Shown: piece by piece, positions 9,542 through 18,006 of the stretch
Numbering within the stretch: the first letter of the stretch is position 1
Layout: each line of letters opens with the position of its first letter
Assembly: GCA_002281875.1 (NCBI GenBank)
Contig: NCHN01000002.1
Coordinates: 1-64,000, forward strand
Source: Sphingobacteriia bacterium 24-36-13
Lineage (GTDB): Bacteria; Bacteroidota; Bacteroidia; Chitinophagales; Chitinophagaceae
DNA: 64,000 nt
Direction: 5' to 3'
Notes under the pieces: generated by a model
What the model was told of the DNA's origin: nothing
Databases searched by the model: none
The model's input: the letters and a program-made list of their open reading frames with translations, nothing else
Program-made: the position numbers and the translations under genes

Positions 9542-10036
9542 TCACTCTTTTTTATCTTGAGCAACAAATGCTTTAATAAAAAAGAATATCCCAATAAAGA
9601 TTACTACTAGAGCAAAAGCATCTAAAACGGTGAATCCATCGTATTCGTTGAAGTAAAATAAAGTTGCTATTTCAAATTCTGCAGATGTTGGGGTTACAAT
9701 CATTAAAAACCCAATGGTAATGAATAATAAGCCTACACCAGAATAAGCTAATCCAGCGGCCCAATTGATGGCTTTATCGGGTAAGTTTTTGACACTAAAT
9801 GAACGATGCTGTCTTAATAACTTATCCATATCTAATACCATTTCTTCATTCCCTTTAGCGTCATCATCATGGTAAGAGCTCAGACTACTTACCTTATAAG
9901 TTTTTTCCATTGTATGCAAGAAAAGGTGTTGCATTTCCATAGCTTTTTGTTTGCTCACGGGTTGCTTTTCTAACTCTTCTAAAAGTTCAGCAAATACTCT
10001 TTCTACTTTTAAAACCTGACTGTTGTCTGTAGCCAT
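9542..10036 (-). CDS. Two-pass membrane protein of unknown function
   Basis: This 164-residue protein is on the strand opposite to the glycan genes. The first 85 residues are soluble, acidic and helical, followed by two hydrophobic segments at about 93-117 and 137-158, and it ends in a charged AQDKKE tail. It converges with the GT14-like gene, leaving 3 bases between their ends, and diverges from the next GT2 gene across a 67-base spacer. I recognise no family; it may be a housekeeping membrane protein caught between two glycan gene runs. Confidence 0.6.
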   Translation of the reverse strand: MATDNSQVLKVERVFAELLEELEKQPVSKQKAMEMQHLFLHTMEKTYKVSSLSSYHDDDAKGNEEMVLDMDKLLRQHRSFSVKNLPDKAINWAAGLAYSGVGLLFITIGFLMIVTPTSAEFEIATLFYFNEYDGFTVLDAFALVVIFIGIFFFIKAFVAQDKKE

Positions 10037-10103
10037 TTTACCTAATATTTCACATTCTCCGCTAATTTAGATAATTTACGTTACTAATACTAGGTTTAGA
10101 TAA

Positions 10104-11015
10104 ATGAAAAGAGTTTCTATAATAACAGTCAACTTTAATCATAGCTATGTAACTGATGAATTGCTCAATTCAATACGAGATAAAAACAGCTATACCAATA
10201 TTGAAATAATAGTAGTAGACAATGGGAGTAAAGAAGATCCTGTACCCCAATGGAAAGTTAAGTATCCAGAAGCAATTTTCATACGTTCAGCAACCAATCT
10301 TGGCTTTGCTGGAGGTAATAACCTTGGGTTGTCTGTTGCTACTGGTGATTATTTATTCTTTGTAAACAACGATACTGAGTTTACAGAAGGACTTATTGAA
10401 ACTTTGGTAAACACATTAAATAGTTATCCTTCAATTGGAGTAATATCTCCTAAATTGTTGTATTATGATCAGCCTACTATGCTTCAATACGCGGGGTACA
10501 CTCCAATGAATTACATTACTGCAAGAAATAGTTGTATTGGTCAATTTGAAACAGACAAAGGTCAATATGATCAATTAGTTGGACCTACGGGATTTGCTCA
10601 TGGGGCAGCAATGATGGTAACAAAAGCTGCAATAGAAAAAGCTGGTCCTATGGCCGAGAACTTCTTTTTATATTATGAGGAATTGGATTGGGCAGATAGA
10701 ATAAGAAACAACGGCTTTGAAGTTTGGGTAAATATGAAGGCAACTATATTTCATAAAGAATCTGTTTCGGTTGGCAAAAAAAGTGCACTAAAAGAATATT
10801 ATATGAATCGGAATCGAATCCTATTCATAAGAAGGAATGCCCCTTTATTCAAAGCCATTTGCTTCTATATTTATTTTTTATTGATAGTTACTCCAAGGAA
10901 TATTATCAGCTATTTAAAAGAAAAAAATCATGGTTTCATCAAACAACTTCTAAGGGCTATTTGGTGGAATTTAACTAATGGAATTAACAGCAATCATTTA
11001 GGATATAAGCCTTAA
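10104..11015 (+). CDS. Family 2 glycosyltransferase (rhamnosyltransferase-like)
   Basis: This 303-residue GT-A enzyme opens with SIITVNFNHSYVTDELLNS and has IEIIVVDNGS (about 33-42), NLGFAGGNNLG (about 67-77) and the metal-binding YLFFVNNDTEF (about 88-98). This pattern is typical of WbbL-like rhamnosyltransferases. The segment YYEELDWADRIRNNG (about 191-205) holds the likely catalytic acidic residues. A C-terminal hydrophobic segment (about 252-270) suggests membrane association. It is followed after 8 bases by a second GT2 gene. Confidence 0.83.
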   Translation: MKRVSIITVNFNHSYVTDELLNSIRDKNSYTNIEIIVVDNGSKEDPVPQWKVKYPEAIFIRSATNLGFAGGNNLGLSVATGDYLFFVNNDTEFTEGLIETLVNTLNSYPSIGVISPKLLYYDQPTMLQYAGYTPMNYITARNSCIGQFETDKGQYDQLVGPTGFAHGAAMMVTKAAIEKAGPMAENFFLYYEELDWADRIRNNGFEVWVNMKATIFHKESVSVGKKSALKEYYMNRNRILFIRRNAPLFKAICFYIYFLLIVTPRNIISYLKEKNHGFIKQLLRAIWWNLTNGINSNHLGYKP

Positions 11016-11023
11016 CTTATTTT

Positions 11024-12190
11024 ATGGAACTATTTTTTTGGATTTCAATTACCATCATCTTGTACACCTATTTGGGGTATGGATTACTCTTATTTTTGCT
11101 TTTAAAAATTAAAGCTTTACTATTCGGGAAAAAAGTCATTCCTGATTTAGGATATACCCCTACTGTTACTGTAGTAGTTGCCGCATACAATGAAGCTTAT
11201 TGTATTGAAGAAAAAATTGTAAATACACTGGCTTTAAATTATCCAAAAGACAATATTCGATTTGTTTTTATTTCAGATGGTTCAACGGATGAAACACCTG
11301 CGATTATTGCCAAATACCCTCAAATATTGGGGATGCATGAGCCAGGAAGAAGCGGTAAAATAGCAGCTGTTCACCGTGCAATGGGTAAGGTAGAAACGGA
11401 GGTTGTTGTTTTTACAGATGCAAATACAATGTTGAATAAGGATGCCATTCTATTGATGTGTAGGCATTATCAAGATGAAAAAGTAGGAGCAATTGCTGGG
11501 GAAAAAAGAGTACAGATTGATGATAATGCTGATGCAACAGCTGGAGAAGGTTTTTATTGGAAATATGAGTCTAAATTAAAAAAATGGGATTCGGAGTTGT
11601 ATTCAGTGGTTGGTGCTGCAGGTGAATTGTTTAGTATAAGAACAAATTTGTATGAGCCAGTTGCTCCAGACACTATTTTAGACGATTTTATGATATCGAT
11701 GAATATTGCATTAAAGGGGTATAAAATTGTGTATGAACCAGATGCTTTCGCCTCTGAACTTGCATCAGCCAATACAGGGGAGGAGTTAAAACGTAAAATT
11801 AGAATAGCTGCCGGCGGGGTACAATCTACCATTCGATTAAAGGCTTTGCTTTTGCCATTCAAGCAGCCTATTTTAAGTTTTGAATATATTAGTCATCGAA
11901 TCTTACGATGGGTAGTTACTCCTTATTTAATGATTTCTGCTTTTTTTATCAATATTGCATTAGTAATAAACCAGGGCTATTCAACTATCTACGGGTTAAT
12001 GTTACTAGGACAGCTGGTTTTTTATGTAGCAGCTTTACTAGGGTGGGTAATGGAGCAAAGGCAACTTAAAATAAAAGTATTCTTTATACCCTATTATTTT
12101 TGTTTAATGAATTATGCAGTTATTGCTGGATTTGCTAGATATTTCTTTGGAGAACAATCTGTTTTATGGGAAAAAGCTAAACGAAAATAG
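11024..12190 (+). CDS. Membrane family 2 glycosyltransferase
   Basis: This 388-residue protein has an N-terminal membrane segment (about 4-30), a GT2 domain and three membrane segments after about residue 295. Motifs are VTVVVAAYNEAYCIEEK (about 48-64), FVFISDGSTDET (about 83-94), the DxN-type VVVFTDANTM (about 126-135) and DDFMISMNIALKG (about 218-230), which supplies acidic catalytic residues. No clear QxxRW motif is visible; the nearest is GGVQSTIRL, unlike the GT2 at 2479. It probably works on a lipid-linked glycan. It is the last gene of the cluster. Confidence 0.82.
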   Translation: MELFFWISITIILYTYLGYGLLLFLLLKIKALLFGKKVIPDLGYTPTVTVVVAAYNEAYCIEEKIVNTLALNYPKDNIRFVFISDGSTDETPAIIAKYPQILGMHEPGRSGKIAAVHRAMGKVETEVVVFTDANTMLNKDAILLMCRHYQDEKVGAIAGEKRVQIDDNADATAGEGFYWKYESKLKKWDSELYSVVGAAGELFSIRTNLYEPVAPDTILDDFMISMNIALKGYKIVYEPDAFASELASANTGEELKRKIRIAAGGVQSTIRLKALLLPFKQPILSFEYISHRILRWVVTPYLMISAFFINIALVINQGYSTIYGLMLLGQLVFYVAALLGWVMEQRQLKIKVFFIPYYFCLMNYAVIAGFARYFFGEQSVLWEKAKRK

Positions 12191-12267
12191 TTTGTGTTTA
12201 TTTTTTTTTAATGTACCTTCAATAGTAACAATTAGTACACCATTTGTAAAAGCAGAACTTTAGCTAG

Positions 12268-12690
12268 ATGATTAATAAAATCCTTTGTGTAGATGATGAT
12301 AGTATTTCGCTAACTATTTCAAAACTACTTTTGAAAAGGACAGGGTTTACTAACGATGTAGTAACTGCTGTTGATGGTAGTGATGCGCTTGATTATTTCA
12401 AGGATCTTTTTGCAACTAGTACACAGCCAGTGGATGAAGCTCCTTCTTTGATTTTATTAGATATCAACATGCCTGTAATGAATGGTTGGGAGTTTTTAGA
12501 AGCCTACATACCATTATTTGCCGATAAGTTGCCCAATACCAAAGTAATCATTCTTTCTTCAACAATTGACCCTGAAGATTTTTCAAGGGCCAAAAAATTT
12601 CCTGTAGTGGCTCAATTTGTGAGTAAACCACTCAGTGTGGAAAATTTGGCAGAATTGAAAGAGAATGAGTTTGTTCAAAAATTTTTCTAA
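12268..12690 (+). CDS. Single-domain response regulator (receiver only)
   Basis: This 140-residue protein is a complete receiver domain with nothing after it. Visible residues are the acidic pair in ILCVDDDSIS (about 4-13), the phospho-acceptor Asp in LILLDINMPVMNGWEF (about 66), the Ser in IILSSTID and the Lys in FVSKPLS (about 120). Stand-alone receivers relay phosphate or bind partner proteins. No kinase gene is adjacent. Its 3' end overlaps the convergent dipeptidase gene by 4 bases, which helps fix both stops. Confidence 0.87.
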   Translation: MINKILCVDDDSISLTISKLLLKRTGFTNDVVTAVDGSDALDYFKDLFATSTQPVDEAPSLILLDINMPVMNGWEFLEAYIPLFADKLPNTKVIILSSTIDPEDFSRAKKFPVVAQFVSKPLSVENLAELKENEFVQKFF

Positions 12691-13853
12691 TTACTCGCAG
12701 GTAAGTTTGCTAAGAAAAAATCACGAATATTTCCACCTAATATAAGTTCAATTTCTGTTCTAGTAAAATGCTCTTTTTGTAATGCATTTACTATAAGCGG
12801 TAATCCGGTAACGTCAAAATGGGTGCCAATTGCTCCATCAAAATCTGAGCCTAGTGCTACTTTGGTCACTCCAATTTTGTCTGCAACATATCTAATACTT
12901 TTTGCTGTTGCCTCAGCATTGGTACCGCAAACAGCGGTCTCCCATAACCCAATACCTACTAGTCCATTTCTTTTGCCAATTGCTTCTAAGTGTTTGTCTG
13001 AAAGGTTTCTTCTATTGTTGCATACACCTTGAACGCCTGTATGAGAAATGATGACAGGCTGTTTGGATATTTTTAAAATATCATCAATTGCTTCAGGTGA
13101 AACATGCGCAAGATCGATAGTAATTTTTAGTTCATTCATTTTTTTGATCAAGGAAATTCCTTTTGTTGTTAAACCTGCTTTTTTTACGCCATGGGCAGAT
13201 CCGGCCCATTCGTTGTCAAAAAAATGAGTTATACCAATATATCTAACCCCTGCTTCGTACAATTTATCTAAGTTGTTTAGGTCATTATTTAAAGCATGTG
13301 CGCCTTCAATTCCCAACATGCCCGCAGTAATTAACTTGTCTTTAGTTCTATCTACAATAAATTGATTGAGAGCTGCTTTATTGGTTATCAATCTTAATTT
13401 TCCATTAGATGCCTTTGCGGCATTATGAAGTTCATTGCATTGATTTAATGCTCTTTCCGTTAAATTGAACCATGTCTTAAATGGTCTTAATTGTGCAATG
13501 CCCAGCAAAGTAATATTGTCTGTTTCTGCCGTATTATTTTCAATATTAATACCTCTAGGAGTTTTAGTGACAATGCTAAATACTTGTAAAGCCATATTGG
13601 CTTTTTGCATTCTAGGTACATCTACATGCCCATATTGATGCTCCTTTAATACATCTCGATCCCATAATAATTGATCGCAATGTAAATCGGCAATAAAAGG
13701 AATTGAATCATACCATTCAACTTTCGGGGGATTTTTGATCCTCAGTTGAACCTTGTTCATAGACTTATCTATATAGCCCGGTACATAAATAAAAAAAATA
13801 AGTACGGCTATAATAACGAGGATAGATGCAATTTTAAGCGCCAATTTATACAT
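12687..13853 (-). CDS. Membrane dipeptidase, peptidase family M19
   Basis: This 388-residue zinc dipeptidase has an N-terminal signal anchor (about 5-25) and an amidohydrolase barrel. Metal-binding and family motifs are IADLHCDQLLW (about 53-63), the bridging Glu in GIEGAHAL (about 197-204), GVRYIGITHF, ITIDLAHVSPEAI (about 245-257), VIISHTGVQGVCNNRRNLSD (about 268-287) and VALGSDFDGAIG (about 336-347). It would hydrolyse dipeptides outside the cytoplasm. It is transcribed toward the receiver gene and lies downstream of dapA on the same strand with a 46-base gap. Confidence 0.9.
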   Translation of the reverse strand: MYKLALKIASILVIIAVLIFFIYVPGYIDKSMNKVQLRIKNPPKVEWYDSIPFIADLHCDQLLWDRDVLKEHQYGHVDVPRMQKANMALQVFSIVTKTPRGINIENNTAETDNITLLGIAQLRPFKTWFNLTERALNQCNELHNAAKASNGKLRLITNKAALNQFIVDRTKDKLITAGMLGIEGAHALNNDLNNLDKLYEAGVRYIGITHFFDNEWAGSAHGVKKAGLTTKGISLIKKMNELKITIDLAHVSPEAIDDILKISKQPVIISHTGVQGVCNNRRNLSDKHLEAIGKRNGLVGIGLWETAVCGTNAEATAKSIRYVADKIGVTKVALGSDFDGAIGTHFDVTGLPLIVNALQKEHFTRTEIELILGGNIRDFFLANLPASN

Positions 13854-13899
13854 AACATTGAATTGAATAACCCAATGTAATCAAATTGCATGAATTGAC

Positions 13900-14787
13900 T
13901 TAACCCTGCTGCTTAATCCAATGATTAATTTGATTAAAAACGCCTTCGCTGAGTGGAATATTGGGCATACGAAGCTGATTACTGATTAGCCCCTGAATGG
14001 CCATAAATGCTTTTACACCTGCTGGGTTGTTTTCAACAAACATTAAATCATAAGGGGTCATTAAATGATTATTTATGGATCTGGCCTTAGCATAGTCATT
14101 ATTCAAGCAAGCTCTAACCATATCACCAAATTCAAGTGGGAAGGCATTGGCTGCTACACTTATAACACCTTCCATTCCACAAGCCATTTGAGGCAATGCC
14201 AATGCATCATCACCACTTAGAACCAGGAAGTCATTGGGACGGTCTTTTAAAATTTGCATGCATTGTTGCATATCTCCACTAGCTTCTTTAATTCCAATGA
14301 TATTGGTTATTTCATTGGCTATTCTAAGTGTAGTTGCCGCGCTCATATTTCTGCCAGTTCTTCCAGGTACATTGTATAAAATAATGGGAAGGGGAGAAGC
14401 AGCAGCTACCATTTTGTAATGTTGAAATATACCTTCTTGCGAGGGTTTATTATAGTAGGGTGAAGCGCTTAAAATAGCAGCAGCTTTTTCTAAAGGAAAA
14501 TGAGTTAAATCATGAATTAAGTCTGCTGTATCATTGCCCCCAATTCCTACTAGAATTGGAACACGGTTATTCACCAAATCATATGAATAGTTTAAAATGG
14601 CTATTTTTTCTGGGTTAGACAATACAGGGGTTTCTCCTGTAGTACCCAATAGTACAAGGTATTCTACTTTATTAACAATTAAATGCTCAATAACCTTGCC
14701 TAGTGCAGGGAAATCTATTTTATTATCATTGGTGAAGGGGGTGATTACTGCTACACCTGTACCCCTTAGCTGCTCTTGAATTTTCAT
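13900..14787 (-). CDS. dapA: 4-hydroxy-tetrahydrodipicolinate synthase
   Basis: This 295-residue enzyme condenses pyruvate with aspartate semialdehyde, the first step of the diaminopimelate/lysine branch. The TIM-barrel family marks are present: LLGTTGETPVL with the GTTGE loop (about 44-54), the catalytic Tyr in ILYNVPGRTGR (about 138) and the Schiff-base Lys in IGIKEASGD (about 166). Length is normal for the family. The start lies 7 bases downstream of the accA stop, so accA and dapA form one transcription unit. Confidence 0.95.
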   Translation of the reverse strand: MKIQEQLRGTGVAVITPFTNDNKIDFPALGKVIEHLIVNKVEYLVLLGTTGETPVLSNPEKIAILNYSYDLVNNRVPILVGIGGNDTADLIHDLTHFPLEKAAAILSASPYYNKPSQEGIFQHYKMVAAASPLPIILYNVPGRTGRNMSAATTLRIANEITNIIGIKEASGDMQQCMQILKDRPNDFLVLSGDDALALPQMACGMEGVISVAANAFPLEFGDMVRACLNNDYAKARSINNHLMTPYDLMFVENNPAGVKAFMAIQGLISNQLRMPNIPLSEGVFNQINHWIKQQG

Positions 14788-14794
14788 AGTTCTA

Positions 14795-15775
14795 TTAGAT
14801 AGTAGATTCTTCCCAGAATCCCATTTTACAATACTTGTTGATTCGCTCGTTTACTCTATCTGCCGGTTCTTTTGTTTTAAATTCTGCTAATGCTTTTTGA
14901 ATGCAACCTTTTAAAATAGTTGCAGCTTCTTGATAATCCCAATGTGCGCCTCCCAATGGTTCGGGTACGATTTCATCAACTAAACCAAATCCTTTCATAT
15001 CATTGGCAGTAAGCTTGAGTTGTTCTGCTGCTACTTCTTTCTTATCCCAACTTCTCCATAAAATAGAGCTACAACTTTCAGGAGAAATGACCGTATACCA
15101 AGTATTCTCCATCATCAGGGTTTTATCTCCCACACCAATTCCTAGAGCTCCACCACTGGCTCCTTCTCCAATAATAACAATCACTATTGGAACTTTTAAG
15201 CGCATCATTTCATAAATATTTCTGGCTATAGCTTCTCCTTGACCTCTCTCTTCAGCTTCAAGGCCAGGGAAAGCACCTGGGGTGTCAATTAATGCAATGA
15301 CCGGCTTATTAAATTTTTCAGCCAATTTCATTAGTCTAAGTGCTTTTCGATAACCCTCGGGATTGGCCATACCAAAATTTCGCATTTGGCGCATCTTGGT
15401 ATTCACGCCTTTTTGTTGACCCATGATCATCACTGTTTCCCCATCTAATTGAGCAAACCCACCTACCATTGCCTTATCGTCCTTTACATTTCTATCTCCA
15501 TGTAATTCCACAAAATTGGTACACATTTTTTCAATGTACTTTAAGGTATAAGGGCGATCAGGGTGACGGCTTAGTTGAACCCTTTGCCAAGGGGTTAAAT
15601 TACTGGTGATTTCCTTTCTTTTTTCTAAAATAGACTCTTCTAATTGTTGAAGCGTATTGGTATAATCTATCTTAGGATTCTTCTCAGCTAATTTTTTAGT
15701 TGCATCAATTTGTTCGTATAACTCTTTGATGGGTGTTTCAAAATCAAGAAATTGTCTATTGGGGTATTGAGGCAT
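14795..15775 (-). CDS. accA: Acetyl-CoA carboxylase carboxyltransferase subunit alpha
   Basis: This is the alpha half of the carboxyltransferase, which forms malonyl-CoA for fatty-acid synthesis with AccD. Motifs seen are [35 protein letters not shown], the crotonase-fold segment [20 protein letters not shown] and the oxyanion region [16 protein letters not shown] prefer the ATG at 15775 (protein starts [13 protein letters not shown], 326 residues), because family members begin close to the LDFE segment. An in-frame ATG at 15805 adds ten residues and cannot be excluded. It is followed by dapA after 7 bases. Confidence 0.94.
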   Translation of the reverse strand: MPQYPNRQFLDFETPIKELYEQIDATKKLAEKNPKIDYTNTLQQLEESILEKRKEITSNLTPWQRVQLSRHPDRPYTLKYIEKMCTNFVELHGDRNVKDDKAMVGGFAQLDGETVMIMGQQKGVNTKMRQMRNFGMANPEGYRKALRLMKLAEKFNKPVIALIDTPGAFPGLEAEERGQGEAIARNIYEMMRLKVPIVIVIIGEGASGGALGIGVGDKTLMMENTWYTVISPESCSSILWRSWDKKEVAAEQLKLTANDMKGFGLVDEIVPEPLGGAHWDYQEAATILKGCIQKALAEFKTKEPADRVNERINKYCKMGFWEESTI

Positions 15776-15826
15776 ATTATATGATTTGGCGGTAAAAATA
15801 GGCATTGCTTTTTTTTTTTGAAAAGA

Positions 15827-15859
15827 TTTGTTTCAAAAAGTGTTTTCCCCTTATCTTTG
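15827..15859 (+). promoter_or_regulatory. Probable promoter of tRNA-Asp
   Basis: TTTG at 15827-15830 and TATCTTTG at 15852-15859 match the Bacteroidota -33 (TTTG) and -7 (TAnnTTTG) elements with a 21-base spacer, at the long end of the usual range. The tRNA starts 38 bases after the -7 box, leaving a short 5' leader to be trimmed. Confidence 0.6.
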
Positions 15860-15897
15860 CAATCCCAAAAACGATATAACCTATCGGAATAAGGAAC

Positions 15898-15971
15898 GGA
15901 TCGGTAGTTCAGTTGGTTAGAATGCCGCCCTGTCACGGCGGAGGTCGCGGGTTCGAGTCCCGTCCGGTCCG
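15898..15971 (+). tRNA. tRNA-Asp (anticodon GTC)
   Basis: The sequence folds as a cloverleaf. The acceptor arm GGATCGG pairs with CCGGTCC (one G-U pair), followed by TA and a D arm starting GTTC. The anticodon stem CCGCC/GGCGG encloses a loop with GTC, and the T arm is GCGGG TTCGAGT CCCGT. The discriminator is G and CCA is not encoded, as is common in Bacteroidota. The 3' part also forms the end of the serine recombinase reading frame on the other strand, so this is the likely integration target of the element to the right. Confidence 0.96.
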
Positions 15972-17485
15972 CTGAGCGGGGGAATTGAAAAATTCTCCCG
16001 CTTTTTTTCATATATAAGCAACCCTTTTTCCCTCATTATGTGAGAGTTATGAGCAAGTAAATCTATCATTGTCGGGGTTCGATACACCCCATCATGATAG
16101 TAAAGATTTTGCTCGAACCCCAGCTTTACCAACTCTTGTTTCTCCAGTGTATTCGTGTTTGTGAACACAAATTCAAGGTCAGAAAGTTTATCCAAATTCT
16201 TTTGAAGAATTTTATACGTCTTATCCTGGTTACCACTTAAACGCTCAATTGAAGCTCTTAGAGATATTCTTGAGTTGTTAATTGTGCTAAACCATCTTTC
16301 ATAAGTATCCTGCGTTATTTTGTTTGTAATCCACTTTTCCTCTATTGAAAACAGCTTTGCTTCCTCTGAAGCAAGCTCCCTTTTTTTGTCTTCCAATAGC
16401 CGTTTATCTTCCACTATCTTGTTTTCAAATATCCTGTCGGCGCTATTCCTAATGACTTTAATTGCTTTATCAGGCATGCTCATTAAGCCAAAAACCTGAC
16501 GAAGCTGATCGTGAGCTTTTATTGCACTCAAATTGAGGTGTGTTGTCTTATTGCATTTATAATAGTAGTAGTAACGGCCAAGCTTTCCACGTGAAGGTGC
16601 TCCCGTTAAAGGTTTTCCGCATGAGCACTTCAATACACCTCTCAGAGGCATTTCATCGCTGACTACTACCTTTTCCTTTTCAGGTTTTTTAAGCTTGCGT
16701 TGCACTTGCTCCCATGTAGCAAGGTCTATAATTGGGTCATGTTGTGCAGGAAACAAACCACCGGGATAGGTCTTAAAAGGCTCAACATATTGCATTCCTG
16801 CATAAAGAGGATAACTAAGAATGCGCTGTATAGCCACATTGCCAGACCTTCTAAAGCCCTTCTCTCTGGCTTGTTCTGCTATGAGATATATAGGCACCTC
16901 TTTTAAAAATGCTGTAAATATAAACCTGACTACTGCAGCCTGCGACTCGTCTATTACAAGTCGCCTCTCTTTGCGTTCCCCAACCTTATAATAGCCAAAT
17001 GGAGGATTTTTGTAGATGTACCGACCTTCCTTTGCTTTTGCAGTGTAAATTCCGCCACGAACTTTGATGCTCCTATTGATATTGTCTTCTTCAGCAAGTA
17101 ATAATTGAAGTCCAGCCCTAAAAAAGCTGCCGGGTGTATCATAGTCAAAAGTGATACCTTCAGTTACGCTAACGATTTGTATGCTGTAAGTTTGCTGCAA
17201 TTTTTTCACGTACCCCATAGCCTCACTTGCGTTTCTGCTAAATCGGTCCAACTGGTCTACGATGAGATAATCAACCCTTTTATGGTGTTTGGAAATAAAC
17301 TCCTGTAGTTTTTTAAAATCAGGACGATCAAATGTTTTTGCGCTGTATCCCCGGTCGATGAAAGTATCGACTAATTCAACTTCATTATTTTTTACCCATT
17401 GACCAGTATATAACTCTTGCCTTTCTATTGACCCGTTGCTTTGCTTTCTATCGCTGAAGCGTAGGTATCGTATTGCTTTTTTCAT
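15917..17485 (-). CDS. Large serine recombinase (ICE integrase)
   Basis: This 522-residue recombinase would integrate and excise the element. The N-terminal resolvase domain begins AIRYLRFSDRKQSNGSIERQ with the catalytic Ser at about residue 11. It continues with DYLIVDQLDRFSRN (about 73-86) and RAGLQLLLAEEDN. A recombinase domain follows (about 150-270), then a zinc-ribbon-like LKCSCGKPLTG with a partner Cys in YKCNKTTH (about 290-325) and a coiled coil (about 350-430). The last 18 codons including the stop lie inside the tRNA-Asp gene on the opposite strand, giving the ending PDGTRTRDLRRDRAAF. The start has a purine-rich AGAGAG just upstream and overlaps the preceding small gene by 38 bases. 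Confidence 0.92.
   Translation of the reverse strand: MKKAIRYLRFSDRKQSNGSIERQELYTGQWVKNNEVELVDTFIDRGYSAKTFDRPDFKKLQEFISKHHKRVDYLIVDQLDRFSRNASEAMGYVKKLQQTYSIQIVSVTEGITFDYDTPGSFFRAGLQLLLAEEDNINRSIKVRGGIYTAKAKEGRYIYKNPPFGYYKVGERKERRLVIDESQAAVVRFIFTAFLKEVPIYLIAEQAREKGFRRSGNVAIQRILSYPLYAGMQYVEPFKTYPGGLFPAQHDPIIDLATWEQVQRKLKKPEKEKVVVSDEMPLRGVLKCSCGKPLTGAPSRGKLGRYYYYYKCNKTTHLNLSAIKAHDQLRQVFGLMSMPDKAIKVIRNSADRIFENKIVEDKRLLEDKKRELASEEAKLFSIEEKWITNKITQDTYERWFSTINNSRISLRASIERLSGNQDKTYKILQKNLDKLSDLEFVFTNTNTLEKQELVKLGFEQNLYYHDGVYRTPTMIDLLAHNSHIMREKGLLIYEKKRENFSIPPLSGPDGTRTRDLRRDRAAF
15975..16008 (+). terminator. Rho-independent terminator after tRNA-Asp
   Basis: A 12-base stem (15975-15986 with 15991-16002, one G-U pair) closes a GAAA tetraloop and is followed by seven T residues. 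It starts 4 bases after the tRNA and should end its transcript. On the opposite strand it is part of the recombinase coding frame. Confidence 0.85.
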
Positions 17486-17609
17486 AGCTCTCTCTTATAG
17501 AAATATTAACTACTAACTCTGCTATCAAATTTAGCAATTTTAGCTCGGATGATGAGAAACAATTCTCTTTATTTTCATTACTTTCTGTCTGATAAACAGG
17601 CCTGTTCAT
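17448..17609 (-). CDS. Small protein overlapping the serine recombinase start
   Basis: This 53-residue peptide begins MNRPVYQTESNENKENC and contains LKLLNLIAELVVNISIRE, a hydrophobic helix, ending near NTIPTLQR. I chose ATG 17609 because a purine-rich GGAAGAGG stretch precedes it. The longer frame starting at 17648 would begin inside the hairpin at 17644-17669. It overlaps the recombinase start by 38 bases in another frame, which suggests translational coupling. Short proteins of this kind next to serine recombinases in Bacteroidota elements are familiar to me, but I know no assigned function. A directionality or control role is only a guess. Confidence 0.6.
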   Translation of the reverse strand: MNRPVYQTESNENKENCFSSSELKLLNLIAELVVNISIRESYEKSNTIPTLQR

Positions 17610-17643
17610 TTCCTCTTCCACTTTGCACCTCCTCTGTTTAGAC

Positions 17644-17669
17644 AGCAAAAGCCCTTTACGGGCTTTGCT
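17644..17669 (-). terminator. Hairpin, possible terminator before the recombinase unit
   Basis: The arms AGCAAAAGCCC and GGGCTTTGCT (one bulge) enclose a five-base loop. On the plus strand it is followed by TAAGTTTTT, while on the minus strand the T run is weak. It lies between the winged-helix-like gene and the recombinase pair, so it may end the upstream minus-strand transcript. Confidence 0.4.
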
Positions 17670-17700
17670 AAGTTTTTAATTTCATCACTTCTAATTGTTC

Positions 17701-17991
17701 TTATCTGTAATCAGGAAAATAAATCTTACTCCCTTGATTACGTTTGAAAGAAGGCATATAATTGATATATCCGTATTCACTTAATTCCCTCACACATTTG
17801 TGGTATGTTATTGGAGCAGATATTTTAGCAAGCTGCATAATCTCATGGCTGAAAACCTGAATGGGATTGATAAAACCATTATCTATACGGTATTGCAGCA
17901 AAGCAGCATATATACCTATGTGCGTGATGCTGATACGGCCATCCTGTTGTATGGCTGAAAAGAAATCAGATAAAGGGTTTAACTGCTCCAT
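17701..17991 (-). CDS. Small winged-helix-like protein
   Basis: This 96-residue protein has three or four helices followed by a beta-hairpin-like end. The part from IQVFSHEIMQLAKISAPITYHKCVRELSEYGYI looks like a winged helix-turn-helix of the kind found in replication or control proteins of mobile elements (family inferred from pattern only). It lies 15 bases downstream of the 351-residue paralogue gene and likely belongs to the same transcript. Its target is unknown. Confidence 0.6.
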   Translation of the reverse strand: MEQLNPLSDFFSAIQQDGRISITHIGIYAALLQYRIDNGFINPIQVFSHEIMQLAKISAPITYHKCVRELSEYGYINYMPSFKRNQGSKIYFPDYR

Positions 17992-18006
17992 TATGTCTAA
18001 TCGTTG

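Noticed and set aside
15688..16011. Frame of 107 codons across tRNA-Asp and the accA start on the minus strand
   Set aside because: It consists of tRNA antisense (DRTGLEPATSAVTGRH) and accA leader read out of frame; this is a well-known false protein pattern.
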